Assembly: GCA_029582155.1 (NCBI GenBank)
Contig: CM055906.1
Location: forward strand, 17,718,437 to 17,782,436
Direction of reading: 5' to 3'
Length of the DNA: 64,000 nt
From: Panopea generosa
Taxonomy: Eukaryota; Mollusca; Bivalvia; Adapedonta; Hiatellidae
The notes below the pieces were generated by a model. The model was not told the origin of the DNA and ran no database searches. It was given only the letters and a program-made list of their open reading frames with translations. This document shows positions 33,919 through 45,747 of this stretch, piece by piece. The position numbers and the translations under genes are program-made. The stretch's first letter is position 1, and each line of letters starts with the position of its first letter.

Positions 33919-34895
33919 TTAGCTCGACTATTCGAAGAATAAGGAGAGCTATCCTAGTCTCCTGAGCGTCAGTGTCGGCTTAACCACTTATGTTAAAGTT
34001 TGCGTACCACCTCAAATATTTTCAAAGTCCATTGACATATGGCATTGAAACTTTGCACACTTGTTCACCATCATGATCCCAACCTGTACACAGGAGGAGG
34101 TAACTGTATCAAACATTTTGACAGAATTATGCCCCTTTTTGGACTTAGAATTTATGTTAAAGTTTGCGTACCACCTCAAATATTTTCAAAGTCCATTGAC
34201 ATATGGCTTTGAAACTTTGCACACTTGTTCATCATCATGATCCCAACCTATACACAGGAGGAGGTAACTGTATCAAACATTTTGACAGAATTATGCCCCT
34301 TTTTTGACTTAGAATTTATGTTAAAGTTTGCGTACCACCTCAAACATTTTCAAAGTCCATTGACATAATGGCTTTGAAACTTTGCACACTTATTAACCAT
34401 AATGATCCCAACCTGTACACAGGAGGAGGTAACTGTATCAAGCATTTTGACAGAATTATGCCCCTTTTTAGAATTTACGTTAAAGTTTGCGTACCACCTC
34501 AAATATTTTCCAAGTCCATTGACATATGGCTTTGATACTTTGCACGCTTGTTCACCATCATGATCCCAATATGTACACAGGAGGAGGTAACTGTTTTAAG
34601 CATTTTGACAAAATATTGCCCCTTTTTCGACTTAGAATTTACGTTAAAGTTTGCTTACACCTCATATATTTTCAAAGTCCATTGACATATGGCTTTGAAA
34701 CTTTGCACACTTGTTCCCCATCATGATCTCAACCTATATACAGGAGGAGGTAACTCTATCAAGCATTTTGACAGAATTATGCCCCTTTTGCGACTTAGAA
34801 TTTTAGTACCACCTCAAATATTTTCAAATAATAATAATATTATATTGTCAAGCACTGAGAATAGTCGAGCGCGCTGTCTACTGACAGCTCTTGTT
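33919..34895. mobile_element. AGCTCGACTATTCGAAGAAT element with 164 bp internal repeats
   Basis: Left end TTTTAGCTCGACTATTCGAA, right end GAATAGTCGAGCGCGCTGTC then ACAGCTCTTGTT. GAATAGTCGAG at the right is the reverse of CTCGACTATTC at the left, giving a short terminal inverted repeat. Inside are five units starting near 33,991, 34,155, 34,319, 34,479 and 34,642 (160-164 bp), each with GTTAAAGTTTGCGTACCACC. No coding sequence. Confidence 0.75.
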
Positions 34896-35029
34896 AAGAT
34901 TTATGACTGAAATACGGCTAGAGTACCATGGCAACTCGCTTTTGTTGGTGATGACAAAATTTCTAAAATACCCAGTTGTGTCTTTGGACACATACCCAGT
35001 AACTGTTCTCTCGTGAGAACTGTTTTTTT

Positions 35030-36120
35030 ATACCCAATATGAGGTACCCAACAATGTTTTATTGAACATACCCAAGAAATGGTCAAATGTAGGTACGTCC
35101 GTCCGTCCGTGAACTTTTTTGTTGTGTGCACTGTAGCACTTGCATTTTTCATTAGATCTTCACTAAACTTATATAGTAGTTATATAACCATTACATGTTA
35201 TTGAATTGGCCAAATTGGATTATAAATGTCTGAGTTATGGCCCTTGAAACATTTAAAAATGCTCTATTTGAACTTGTGTGCACTTTAGCACCTGCATTTT
35301 TAGCTCTACTGGCCAAACGCCAGAATTGCTTATGCCATGGCGCGTTGTCCATCGTCCGTCGTCTGTCGTCTGTTAGTAGCACTTTCTCTGAAACCACCAG
35401 GCCAATTAAACTGAAACTTCACATGGGTGTTTCTATTGCATAGGAGACTATACAGAAGATTTTTTTTTTCGATCTGAAATTCAAGATGGCCGCAGTTACT
35501 AAAAAATAGTCCAAAGCTTAGAAAATCTTCTTCTCATGAACGGCCCAACAGATTTTCAAAATGTTTATGTAGTAATGATGACCAACTATAGTTCTGTTAG
35601 ATTTGTTCAAATGGTGTCCCTAGGGTTAAAAATGATCCTGCCCCGATGTTTCTTTTGCATAGGAGAATTTCAAAAAGTGCTATGGCCACTATGAGTCAGT
35701 AGAGCGTCCTCAGGCCCTCTTGGGCCTCTTGTTTTAATTGATCCTCACCAAACTTACACAGTAGTTATATAACCATAATATCGTGGACAAGTTCTCAAAC
35801 TGGCCAAATCAGACTGTTAAAGTAAGAATTGTGGCTCTTGAAACATTAAAAATGCTTTATTTGACCATGTGTGCACTCTAGCACCCACATTTTTATTTGA
35901 TCCTCACCAAACTTGCACAGTGGTTATATAACCATTGTATCTCAGACAAGTTCTTAAACTGGCCAGATCGTATTATAAATATCAAAGTTGTGGCGCTTGA
36001 ATTATTAAAAAAATGCAATATTTTAACTTGTGTGCACTCTACCACCTGCAAAAATTGCCATCTTTGGCATTTCCTCTGCCACAGGTGAGCGATTTAGGGC
36101 CATTGTTGCAGCCCTCTTGT
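35030..36120. mobile_element. non-autonomous element with roughly 150 bp repeats, split by an insertion
   Basis: Begins with TTTTTATACCCAATATGAGG and GTACGTCCGTCCGTCCGTG and ends GTGAGCGATTTAGGGCC, then GCAGCCCTCTTGTT. The interior is four diverged units of about 150 bp, each with GTGTGCACTNTAGCACC and TAGTTATATAACCAT. The 35,302-35,733 element sits inside the second unit. Confidence 0.65.
35302..35733. mobile_element. nested AGCTCTACTGGCC element, inserted without target duplication
   Basis: Left AGCTCTACTGGCCAAACGCC, CATCGTCCGTCGTCTGTCG; right GTCCTCAGGCCCTCTTGGGC then CTCTTGTT. Sister units of the host array read GCACCCACATTTTTATTTGATCC, so the empty site can be inferred as a T-run. The insert lies within T residues with no duplicated flank, as expected of Helentron-type insertion between two T. 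Confidence 0.65.
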
Positions 36121-36163
36121 TTATAGATCAGGGTTGGCTCAGGTAAAATGAAGGAAGATTTGT

Positions 36164-38960
36164 TCATACACGTTGTACAAGTACAGGTCATGTGACTGTG
36201 TCAGTATGTAAGTACAGGTGATGTGACCAGGACAACATACAAGTACTGGTCATGTGACTGTGTCAGTATGTAAATACAGGTGATGTGACCAGGACAACAA
36301 ACAAGTACTGGTCATGTGACTGGGTCAGTATGTAAGTACAGGTGATGTGACCAGGACAACTACAAGTACTGGTCATGTGACTGGGTCAGTATGTAAGTAC
36401 AGGTGATGTGACCAGGATAACAAACAAGTACTGGTCATGTGACTGTGTCAGTATGTAAGTACAGGTGATGTGACCAGGACAACAAACAAGTACTGGTCAT
36501 GTGACTGGGTCAGTATGTTAGTACAGGTGATGTGACCAGGACAACTACAAGTACTGGTCATGTGACTGGGTCAGTATGTAAGTACAGGTGATGTGACCAG
36601 GATAACAAACAAGTACTGGACATGTGACTGTGTCAGTATGTAAGTACAGGTGATGTGACCAGGACAACAAACAAGTACTGGTCATGTGACTGTGTCAGTA
36701 TGTAAGTACAGGTGATGTGACCAGGACAACTACAAGAACTGGTCATGTGACTGTGTCAGTATGTAAGTACAGGTCATGTGACCAGGACAACAAACAAGTA
36801 CTGGTCATGTGACTGTGTCAGTATGTAAGTACATGTCATGTGACCAGGACAACTACAAGAACTGGTCATGTGACTGGATCAGTATGTAAGTACAGGTGAT
36901 GTGACCAGGACAACAAACAAGTACTGGTCATGTGACTGTGTCAGTATGTAAGTACAGGTCATGTGACCAGGATAACTACAAGTACTGGTCATGTGACTGT
37001 GTCAGTATGTAAGTACAGGTCATGTGACCAGGACAACAAACAAGTACTGGTCATGTGACTGTGTCAGTATGTAAGTACAGGTGATGTGTCCAGGACAACA
37101 AACAAGTACTGGTCATGTGACTGTGTCAGTATGTAAGTACAGGTGATGTGACCAGGACAACAAACAAGTACTGGTCATGTGACTGGGTCAGTATGTAAGT
37201 ACAGGTGATGTGACCAGGACAACAAACAAGTACAGGTCATGTGACTGTGTCAGTATGTAAGTACAGGTGATGTGACCAGGACAACAAACAAGTACTGGTC
37301 ATGTGACTGTGTCAGTATGTAAGTACAGGTGATGTGACCAGGACAACTACAAGTACTGGTCATTTGACTGTGTCAGTATGTAAGTACAGGTCATGTGACC
37401 AGGACAACTACAAGTACTGGTCATGTGACTGGGTCAGTATGTAAGTACAGGTGATGTGACCAGGACAACAAACAAGTACTGGTCATGTGACTGTGTCAGT
37501 ATGTAAGTACAGGTGATGTGACCAGGACAATTACAAGTACTGGTCATGTGACTGTGTCAGTATGTAAGTACAGCTGATGTGACCAGGACAACAAACAAGT
37601 ACAGGTCATGTGACTGTGTCAGTATGTAAGTACAGGTGATGTGACCAGGACAACAAACAAGTACTGGTCATGTGACTGTGTCAGTATGTAAGTACAGGTG
37701 ATGTGACCAGAGAAACAAACAAGTACAGGTCATGTGACTGTGTCAGTATGTAAGTACAGGTGATGTGACCAGGACAACAAACAAGAACTGGTCATGTGAC
37801 TGGGTCAGTATGTAAGTACAGGTGATGTGACCAGGACAACAAACAAGTACAGGTCATGTGATTGGGTCAGTATGTAAGTACAGGTGATGTGACCAGGACA
37901 ACAAACAAGTACTGGTCATATGACTGTGTCAGTATGTAAGTACAAGTGATGTGACCAGGACAACAAACAAGTACTGGTCATGTGACTGTGTCAGTATGTA
38001 AGTACAGGTGATGTGACCAGGACAAAAAACAAGTACTGGTCATGTGACTGGGTCAGTATGTAAGTACAGGTCATGTGACCAGGACAACTACAAGTACTGG
38101 TCATGTGACTGTGTCAGTATGTAAGTACAGCTGATGTGACCAGGACAACAAACAAGTACAGGTCATGTGACTGTGTCAGTATGTAAGTACAGGTGATGTG
38201 ACCAGGACAACAAACAAGTACTGGTCATGTGACTGTGTCAGTATGTAAGTACAGGTGATGTGACCAGGACAACAAACAAGTACAGGTCATGTGACTGTGT
38301 CAGTATGTAAGTACAGGTCATGTGACCAGGACAACAAACAAGAACTGGTCATGTGACTGGGTCAGTATGTAAGTACAGGTGATGTGACCAGGACAACAAA
38401 CAAGTACTGGTCATGTGACTGGGTCAGTATGTAAGTACAGGTGATGTGACCAGGACACCAAACAAGTACAGGTCATGTGACTGTGTCAGTATGTAAGTAC
38501 AGGTGATGTGACCAGGACAGCAAACAAGTACTGGTCATGTGACTGTGTCAGTATGTAAGTACAGGTGATGTGACCAGGACAAAAAACAAGTACTGGTCAT
38601 GTGACTGGGTCAGTATGTAAGTACAGGTCATGTGACCAGGACAACTACAAGTACTGGTCATGTGACTGGGTCAGTATGTAAGTACAGGTGATGTGACCAG
38701 GACAACAAACAAGTACAGGTCATGTGACTGTGTCAGTATGTAAGTACAGGTCATGTGACCAGGACAACTACAAGTACTGGTCATGTGACTGTGCCAGTAT
38801 GTAAGTACAGGTGATGTGACCAGGACAACTACAAGTACTGGTCATGTGACTGTGTCAGTATGTAAATACAGGTCATGTGACTGAGCCCATATTTCAGTAC
38901 AGGTCATGTGACCAGGACAACATGCAAGTACAGGTCATGACTGGGTCAGTTTGTAAGTAC
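36164..38960. repeat. 62 bp minisatellite, about 45 units
   Basis: The unit is GTACAGGTGATGTGACCAGG, ACAACAAACAAGTACTGGTC, ATGTGACTGTGTCAGTATGT, AA. A 61 bp variant has ACAACTACAAG. Point variants (GTGATG or GTCATG; TGTGTC or TGGGTC) are shared in blocks, showing local homogenisation. Diverged units continue to 39,110 and resume at 50,116 on the far side of the Harbinger element. Confidence 0.95.
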
Positions 38961-39363
38961 AGGTCATGTGACCTGATTATTAAATGCATCTGCAGCTTAT
39001 GTGAACAGATAAACATGAAAGAACAGACCATGTGACCATGGCAACATTTAATTGCAAGGGTTGGTAATGTGATCAGGTCAACATGTAGGAGGTGCTAATC
39101 ATGTGACCAGGGGCCATATTCATAAAGCTTCTTAGATTTCCGCTTAGAAAATATCTTAACTCAGTAATGTTTTCTTAGCTAAGAAGAAAACAAATTCTTA
39201 ACTTAAGTGGTATTCATAAAACCACTAAGACAAATCTTAGTTAAGAAAAAATATAAGAAAATAATAATTCTTAGATCAAATGTTTCCTCAAAATCTTAAA
39301 TACGTAACTAAGGAAGTCCCGGTGTTTTCTAACCTAAAAATAGTATCGGAAGTGATCAATTGT

Positions 39364-39372
39364 TATAAATAG
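39364..39372 (+). promoter_or_regulatory. TATA-like box of the Harbinger Myb-like gene
   Basis: TATAAATAG lies 28 bp upstream of the ATG at 39,401. With transcription starting about 25-30 bp downstream, the 5' UTR would be very short. No other promoter element could be identified. Confidence 0.45.
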
Positions 39373-39896
39373 TAACAGAAACAACAACCGGTGCGCAACA
39401 ATGTCAGAGCTCAAAAGAAAACGTAGGGCAAACTGGACCAGCGCGGAGATCTTGTTCCTCTGCGAACTTATGGGTGAAACAAACAGTACCATTCCAGGGA
39501 TATCTAATCATATATACCTGAAACAGAGGTTTGGAAATGGTAAGCACGTGTATCTGTAAAATCTTTTTCCTGATTTTCTCCTCTGATCATGATGTCGTAA
39601 TTTTTGTATAATTTTATTGGCAATTTCGGTTAAATAAATATTCATTAATGCATATAGCCTTTAGGCAACATAGAGCTCACAGTTGATGGCTAGCAAAAGC
39701 CGTGGCCACCTACCACAACCCCACCCACCTATGTGTTAGCATTGGCTATACCACGATATACCTATTACCGCGAATGCCCGTATAATAACAATATCCCAGA
39801 CATGCGCAAAGCTCCAACTTTACTTTTAGAACTTTATCAACTGTTTATTATTGATGCCATTATTTACATGGTTGACAAAGTTTTAGACTCGTGTAA

Positions 39897-41830
39897 TTTG
39901 TATGACCGGGTCATTGGTGGTCTGGTAGTATAGCAAGCAGAAGGTAGTGGGTGTGATCCATGGCCCGGTAATTGGTGGTCTGGTAGTAAAGCAAGCAGAA
40001 AGTGGTGGGTGTGATCCTGGGCCGGGTCATTGGTGGTCTGGTAGTATAGCAGGCAGATGGTGGTGGGTGTAATCCACGGCCGGGTCATTGGTGGTCAGGT
40101 AGTATAGCAGGCAAAGGTAGTGGGTGTGATCCATGGCCCGGTCATTGGTGGTCTGGTAGTATAGCAAGCAGATGGTGGTGGGTGTGATCCACGGCCCGGT
40201 CATTGGTGGTCTGGTAGTATAACAAGCAGAAGGTGGTGGGTGTGATCCACGGCCCGGTCATTGGTGGTCTGGTAGTATAGCAAGCAGATGGTGGTGAGTG
40301 TGATCCACGGCCCGGTCATTGGTGGTCTGGTAGTATAGCAAGCAGATGGTGGTGGGTGTGGTCCACGGCCTGGTCATTGGTGGTCTGGTAGTATAGCATG
40401 CAGAAGGTGGTGGGTGTGATCCACGGCCGGGTCATTGGTGGTCTGGTAGTATAGCATGCAGAAGGTGATGGGTGTGATCCATGACCCGGTCATTGGTGGT
40501 CTGGTAGTATAGCAAGCAGATGGTGGTTTGGTTGTGATCCACGGCAGGGTCATTGGTGGTCTGGTAGTGTAGCAGGCAGATGGTGGTGGGTGTGATCCAC
40601 GGCCGGGTCATTGGTGGTCTGGTAGTGTAGCAAGCAGATGGTGGTGGGTGTGATCCACGGCCCGGTCATTGGTGGTCTGGTAGTATAGCAAGCAGAAGGT
40701 GGTGGGTGTGAATCCGGCCCGGTCATTGGTGGTCTGGTAGTATAGCATGCAGAAGGTGGTGGGTGTGATCCACGGCCGGGTCATTGGTGGTCTGGTAGTA
40801 TAGCAGGCAGATGGTGGTGGGTGTGATCCATGGCCCGGTCATTGGTGGTCTGGTAGTATAGCAAGCAGATGGTGGTGGGTGTGATCCAGGGCCCGGTCAT
40901 TGGTGGTCTGGTAGTATAGCAAGCAGAAGGTGGTGGGTGTGATCCATGGCCGGGTCATTGGTGGTCTGGTAATATAGCAGGCAGAAGGTGGTGGGTGTGA
41001 TCCATGGCCCGGTCATTGTTGGTCTGGTAGTATAGCATGAAGAAGGTGGTGGGTGTGATCCATGGCCGGGTCATTGGTGGTCTGGTAGTATAGCAGGCAG
41101 AAGGTGGTGGGTGTGATCCACGGCCCGGTCATTGGTGGTCTAGTATAGCAAGCAGATGGTGGTGGGTGTGATCCACGGCCCAGTCATTGGTGGTCTGGTA
41201 GTATAGCATGCAGAAGGTGGTGGGTGTGATCCATGGCCGGGTCATTGGTGGTCTGGTAGTATAGCATGCAGAAGGTGGTGGGTGTGATCCACGGCCGGGT
41301 CATTGGTGGTCTGGTAGTATAGCATGCAGATGGTGGTGGGTGTGATCCACAGCCTGGTCACTGGTGGTCTGGTAGTATAGCAGGCAGAAGGTGGTGGGTG
41401 TGATCCACAGCCTGGTCACTGGTGGTCTGGTAGTATAGCAGGCAGAAGGTGGTGGGTGTGATCCACGGCCGGGTCATTGGTGGTCTGGTAGTATAGCAGG
41501 CAGATGGTGGTGGGTGTGATCGACTGCCCGGTCATTGGTGGTCTGGTAGTTTAGCATGCAGAAGGTTGTGGGTGTGATCCACGGCCCGGTCATTGGTGAT
41601 CTGGTAGTATAGCAAGCAGAAGGTGGTGGGTGTGATCCATGGCCGGGTCATTGATGGTCTGGTAGTATAGCAGGCAGAAGGTGGTGGGTGTGATCCATGG
41701 CCCGGTCATTGTTGGTCTGGTATTATAGCAGGCATAAGGTGGTGGGTGTGATCCACGGCCGGGTTATTGGTTGTCTGGTTGTATAGCAGGCAGAAGGTGG
41801 TGGGTGCAATCCACGGCCCGGTCATTCCAA
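39897..41830. repeat. 58-59 bp minisatellite in intron 1 of the Myb-like gene, about 33 units
   Basis: The unit runs GGTCATTGGTGGTCTGGTAG, TATAGCAAGCAGATGGTGGT, GGGTGTGATCCACGGCCC. Variants (AAGCAG, ATGCAG, AGGCAG; ATGG or AAGG) are scattered. GTGGTCTGGTAGTATAGC and GTGGGTGTGATCC resemble a tRNA A-box and B-box, suggesting the unit descends from a SINE head. G-rich on the + strand. Confidence 0.95.
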
Positions 41831-42814
41831 ATACATGAAAACTGGTACTAAGAACAGTTCTTAGTCTAGAATAGTAAAGCATATGACAGCAACATTCATT
41901 GAAATGTGTAAATTTTATTATTAATTGTGCATCTGTCATCTGTTTCTTTGTTGATAGATATTTTTGTGTGTTTACAGTTATAACTGCAAAAAGTAAAAAG
42001 CAGCTGCTCATTACAATCACCAGTCAGCTAAACAGTCTCATCGAAAGCCTGCACCATCCAGATGAAGTGGATAAAAAATGGCACAACCTTGTCGCCAAAC
42101 ATAGATCACTGTTCAGAGAACACAACAGAGATCTGTTATTGACAGGTAAGAGACCATGTTGCACAGAAACATATAGATATAACCACAAAAAGATTTAGTT
42201 GAAAAATGTATTCTGGGTACAACCAGTATTAAAAATACAGAGTATGTTAACAAAGTGTTTTGCTCAATAGCACAACCCAGGCTGCCATGGGGGATAAGCC
42301 ATGGCCTTGCATGCCTGGGTCGAAATGTTTATCACTAGAGCCTGTATTCCCCCATATGACCCTTACCTAAGTCCATGTGTACATGGAGAGACCTCTATTG
42401 ATTTGTGACAGCATTTCATTTCAATGTTGTATAGGTCAAAATTTAGCTCCATTTAGCAGCTGATATGTCTGACATTCCTATAGATAAATAAGTCTGGTAC
42501 ACGTTTTGACTAGTACCGGTACTTTGTGTAATGGTAAAAGAGCATCGTCCATCCGTTCCGTTCCATAAGTTACTCGTGAATTTTCTGACAATAAGTATTT
42601 GCACCAACTTGGCTTTGAACATTAGCAATGACAAGCAAGTGACCATTCAAAAAACAGAGGAGACTCGCATCTCACTGCAAAGTTAGTGAAAGTTATATCG
42701 TTGTTGTTGTAAAAAATGGTTCATAGGGGCTGTGATTTCTTGATGCAGAGGAGTAGAGCAGAAACTGGAATATTAAGTCACTTTATAGGATTTGGTTTAT
42801 ACTCATTTATTTTA

Positions 42815-42950
42815 GCTTGATTGCGATGAAAGCTCAGAGCTTATATGAACTGCTCTCGAGTTCTCTTCCTTGATAGAAGCAGTACTGAGTGTTGTTTTGA
42901 ATCGAACCTGTAATCGACCAACACTATCCATTACACAACCGCCCCTGTTT
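42815..42950 (-). mobile_element. SINE family C fragment in the Harbinger
   Basis: TAGCTTGATTGCGATGAAAG, AGAGCTTATATGAACTGCTC and GAAGCAGTACTGAGTG match the body of the SINE at 29,345 in reverse. The tRNA-like head is present only as AACACTATCCATTACACAAC. Confidence 0.65.
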
Positions 42951-43719
42951 TTTATAAGATTTAACAGATGGATGTATTTAATGAAGATATTTTTTTTTTT
43001 TTTCAATAACGGTTGTCAATGCACTGTCTTTAAAAAATACAAGCTGGCCAACCCATCCGTTATTGTATTATGTTTAACGGATACTTTTCTGATATGGAAA
43101 TAAATACTTTTTAAACCTATCTATGTTTTGTTACATGGAAATCCTATACTAATATACCTTACTTTATATTGAACAAATAACAAAATTCAACTATATGTAT
43201 GTAGTGAGACATTCCCTACCTGTATATTGAAATTAAGGTATGACATGGTTCCTACATAACATACATTGTATGCATAATTTCCATTGTAGTGTTTAAGGTG
43301 TATGGAAAAAATTGTATTCTTTTGATTTCATGATTTGTTTACAATTTTTAGGTGGTGGTCCTGCACCGAAACAGCTAGATGCAGTGACGGAGGCTGTCAT
43401 GGATGTGATTGGTCGTAACTCGCTGAGTGTAACATGAGTTACTGGCGGTTTAGACATGTCTTTAATAAATGTGTAAGTGATGTTAAATTATCATAAATTG
43501 TTGTTTTTATTTGATTTAGAAATTAAACATGCATTGCAAGTTTCTGGTTTCCATTTCATTATTTTTTTTCCCATTCAAGTTAGTCACCCAAAATTTATAT
43601 TTTATTACTAGTTTATGTGTAAGCTGTGTGTGCTTATTTATATGCATGTTTTTCACTAGCTGCTTTATATAACAGCTAGTTAGTTTATACTACGTTATTA
43701 TAGTTCCATTGTGAAGAAT

Positions 43720-43890
43720 GTTCAATTGCGATGAAAATTCAGAGCTTATATGAACCAGTTTCGAGTCCATTTCCTTAATTGGACCAGTACTGAGTGTTGT
43801 TTTATGAGAGGCATCGGGTGGAGCTGGAGATGGAAACCACAACATCCAGCTTGAGCGGCCAACACTATTCATTACACTACGACCCTCATT
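43720..43890 (-). mobile_element. SINE family C, longer copy in the Harbinger
   Basis: ATTGCGATGAAAATTCAGAG, GGACCAGTACTGAGTGTTG, GGCATCGGGTGGAGCTGG, then in reverse GAGGGTCGTAGTGTAATG as the tRNA-like A-box region. Lies in intron 3 of the Myb-like gene. Confidence 0.7.
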
Positions 43891-44429
43891 CTTGGCTAGC
43901 TACTTTGAATTGATAATTGTAGTTGCACTAGAGTGACACATTTTAATGTTATTTAGGGCATTCTTTAAAAATAACAGTTTGTCTTGTTTTTACCTACTAA
44001 CTGAACTTTCATCTACCCAAAATGTAATATTGACTTTCAAAGTATTGGATTTTTATTTGTATGATTTATGTCCATGATTATGCAAATTAATTGTTTAAAA
44101 AAACAACTAAATAACTAAACACATAAATAACACTGAGTGATCGGAGTACATACACATGTGGTCAGAGTAAAGCATACACATATGGTCGGAGTAAAGCATA
44201 CACATAGTTTATTAATGGTGGGATTACTTCATAAGTTTGACATTTAATTGAAATGTTCTTTACAAATAAGATTATAATTTCTTAAGCTCAGCTAACAATT
44301 TGGATTTGTTATACAAAAATAATGCATGATGTTTTCATTTGGATATATGTATATGAATAAAATCTTATTGTATGCAATACCTTTAAACAATTGCACTTTT
44401 GTGTTGTTTAATTTTCTTAACAATCCAGC

Positions 44430-44699
44430 CGGGCCCGATTACCTCACTGGGTGATGCGTCTGACTATCAATCCAGGGGTCGTGACTTCGAATCCTCAACC
44501 AGCAACAGTCTCCAGGATAATAGATATACGACACGGTGTCTCATTATCATTCCTCTCTCACTACTAATTCAAGTGGGAAAGTTATCAGTTACTTGTGGAG
44601 ATGGGTGGTTAATCCAGAAACCAGTGGTTAGGTTAACTGAATGTCTGTTAGCCCTTGATGGCATAAAAATGGTGCTAAATATTTAATCAATCAATTCAA
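44430..44699 (+). mobile_element. SINE family A with a perfect 13 bp target duplication
   Basis: TTAACAATCCAGC flanks both sides (44,417-44,429 and 44,700-44,712). The head is clearly tRNA-derived: ATTACCTCACTGGGTGATGC (A-box region), GTGACTTCGAATCCTC (B-box). The body has CTAATTCAAGTGGGAAAG and TTATCAGTTACTTGTGGAG. About 270 bp. The freshness of the target duplication makes this the youngest dated insertion in the Harbinger, in intron 3 of the Myb-like gene. Confidence 0.9.
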
Positions 44700-45499
44700 T
44701 TAACAATCCAGCATGACTTTATTTAAACATAACACTGATAACATGGTCTTACTTTATTTATTAAGCCTTGTATTATATAAATATCAATGTTCTTATCAGA
44801 TTACACAATGAAGATATCAACGAGTGTTACGATGTTGATGGAATGGGAGATGTCGTGGACTTCCAGTACATCAATTGGTAAGCCTTTATTTTAATTATGT
44901 TAAGTAATTTTTTTTTCAACATTTAATTTGCTACAAAAAATGTATAGATTTTTCACATATTTCATGCTTATATAACAACGAAGATGGCTGTAACTAATGT
45001 GATGAGCACTTGTGGCCAGAGCCTTTTGACTTATTCATTTTAAAGTTACATGCATGATTGTGATATGTATATGAGTGAATATTTGGGCAATCAAATATGC
45101 CCTTCAATTTTCAAACGATACATTAATTTATAATGCACTCTTTTACCAGCAGCAATCATTCGATTCTTATACAATTATAACAGTAGTTTTGCCTCACATA
45201 AATTTCTGATTGCACAAATTGAATAATAAATGCCACAGTTGTGACCTTAATTAAAAAAACAGTTGTGTCATTTCACATTGTGTGCACTTTTATTAAATAT
45301 ACATGTATCTTTATTGTTTCCTTTATAAATGTGTCAGATAATCACAGTATTACAAACTACATAATAAATTAACTGTTTGTTCCATATATATGCATATTTA
45401 GTATTTGATTGATAATTGAAAAAAATAAAAATAATTTAGCATTGTATTTGTTTTAAGAATGAATAAAGTGTGATAAATAAAATAAATGTCTTCCAGTAT

Positions 45500-45727
45500 T
45501 CACCCACGAACATCAACAGCAACAGCAACGGCAACAGCAACATCAACAGCAACATCATCAGCAACACCAAAATCAACACCAACATTAACAGTAACATCAT
45601 CAGCAACACCAACATCAACAGCAACATCAGCAGCAACATCATCAGCAACATCATCAGCAACATCAACACCAACAGCAACATCATCAGCAACATCAACAGC
45701 AACATCAACATCAACACCAACATCTAA
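45500..45727 (+). repeat. expanded Thr/Ser/Ala codon repeat in Myb-like exon 5
   Basis: Recurring ACATCAACAGCAACATCATC, built from ACA, TCA, GCA and CCA codons. In the frame set by the upstream exons it reads TSTATATATATSTATSSATP and so on, ending SKGKQLSS. Other frames give poly-Asn/Ser, poly-Gln/His or poly-Leu, so the frame assignment rests on the exon phase, not composition. Confidence 0.7.
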
Positions 45728-45747
45728 AGGAAAACAATTATCATCAG

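Larger units (their letters stand above)
39401..45747 (+). pseudogene. Harbinger Myb/SANT-like DNA-binding protein, one nonsense codon, 3' end lost
   Basis: Exons 39401-39539, 41978-42145, 43352-43472, 44800-44877 and 45497 onward join with matching phases. Start MSELKRKRRANWTSAEILFL; exon 2 has DEVDKKWHNLVAKHRSLF, the W and helix pattern of a Myb/SANT-like domain; exon 3 starts at the conserved GGGPAPKQLDAVTEAVMDVI. After NSLSVT there is TGA at 43,435; beyond it the frame goes on as VTGGLDMS and through exon 4 (NEDINECYDVDGMGD). The stop is therefore a single-base nonsense change relative to the usual SV-G-GG motif of this family. Exon 5 is Thr/Ser/Ala/Pro-rich and breaks off at the LINE junction near 45,748. 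Without read-through the product is 130 residues. In PIF/Harbinger such proteins bind the transposon ends and carry the transposase into the nucleus. Confidence 0.75.

Noticed and set aside
36164..41830. CRISPR-like direct repeats
   Set aside because: Units are contiguous tandem copies without unique spacers, in a eukaryotic genome.
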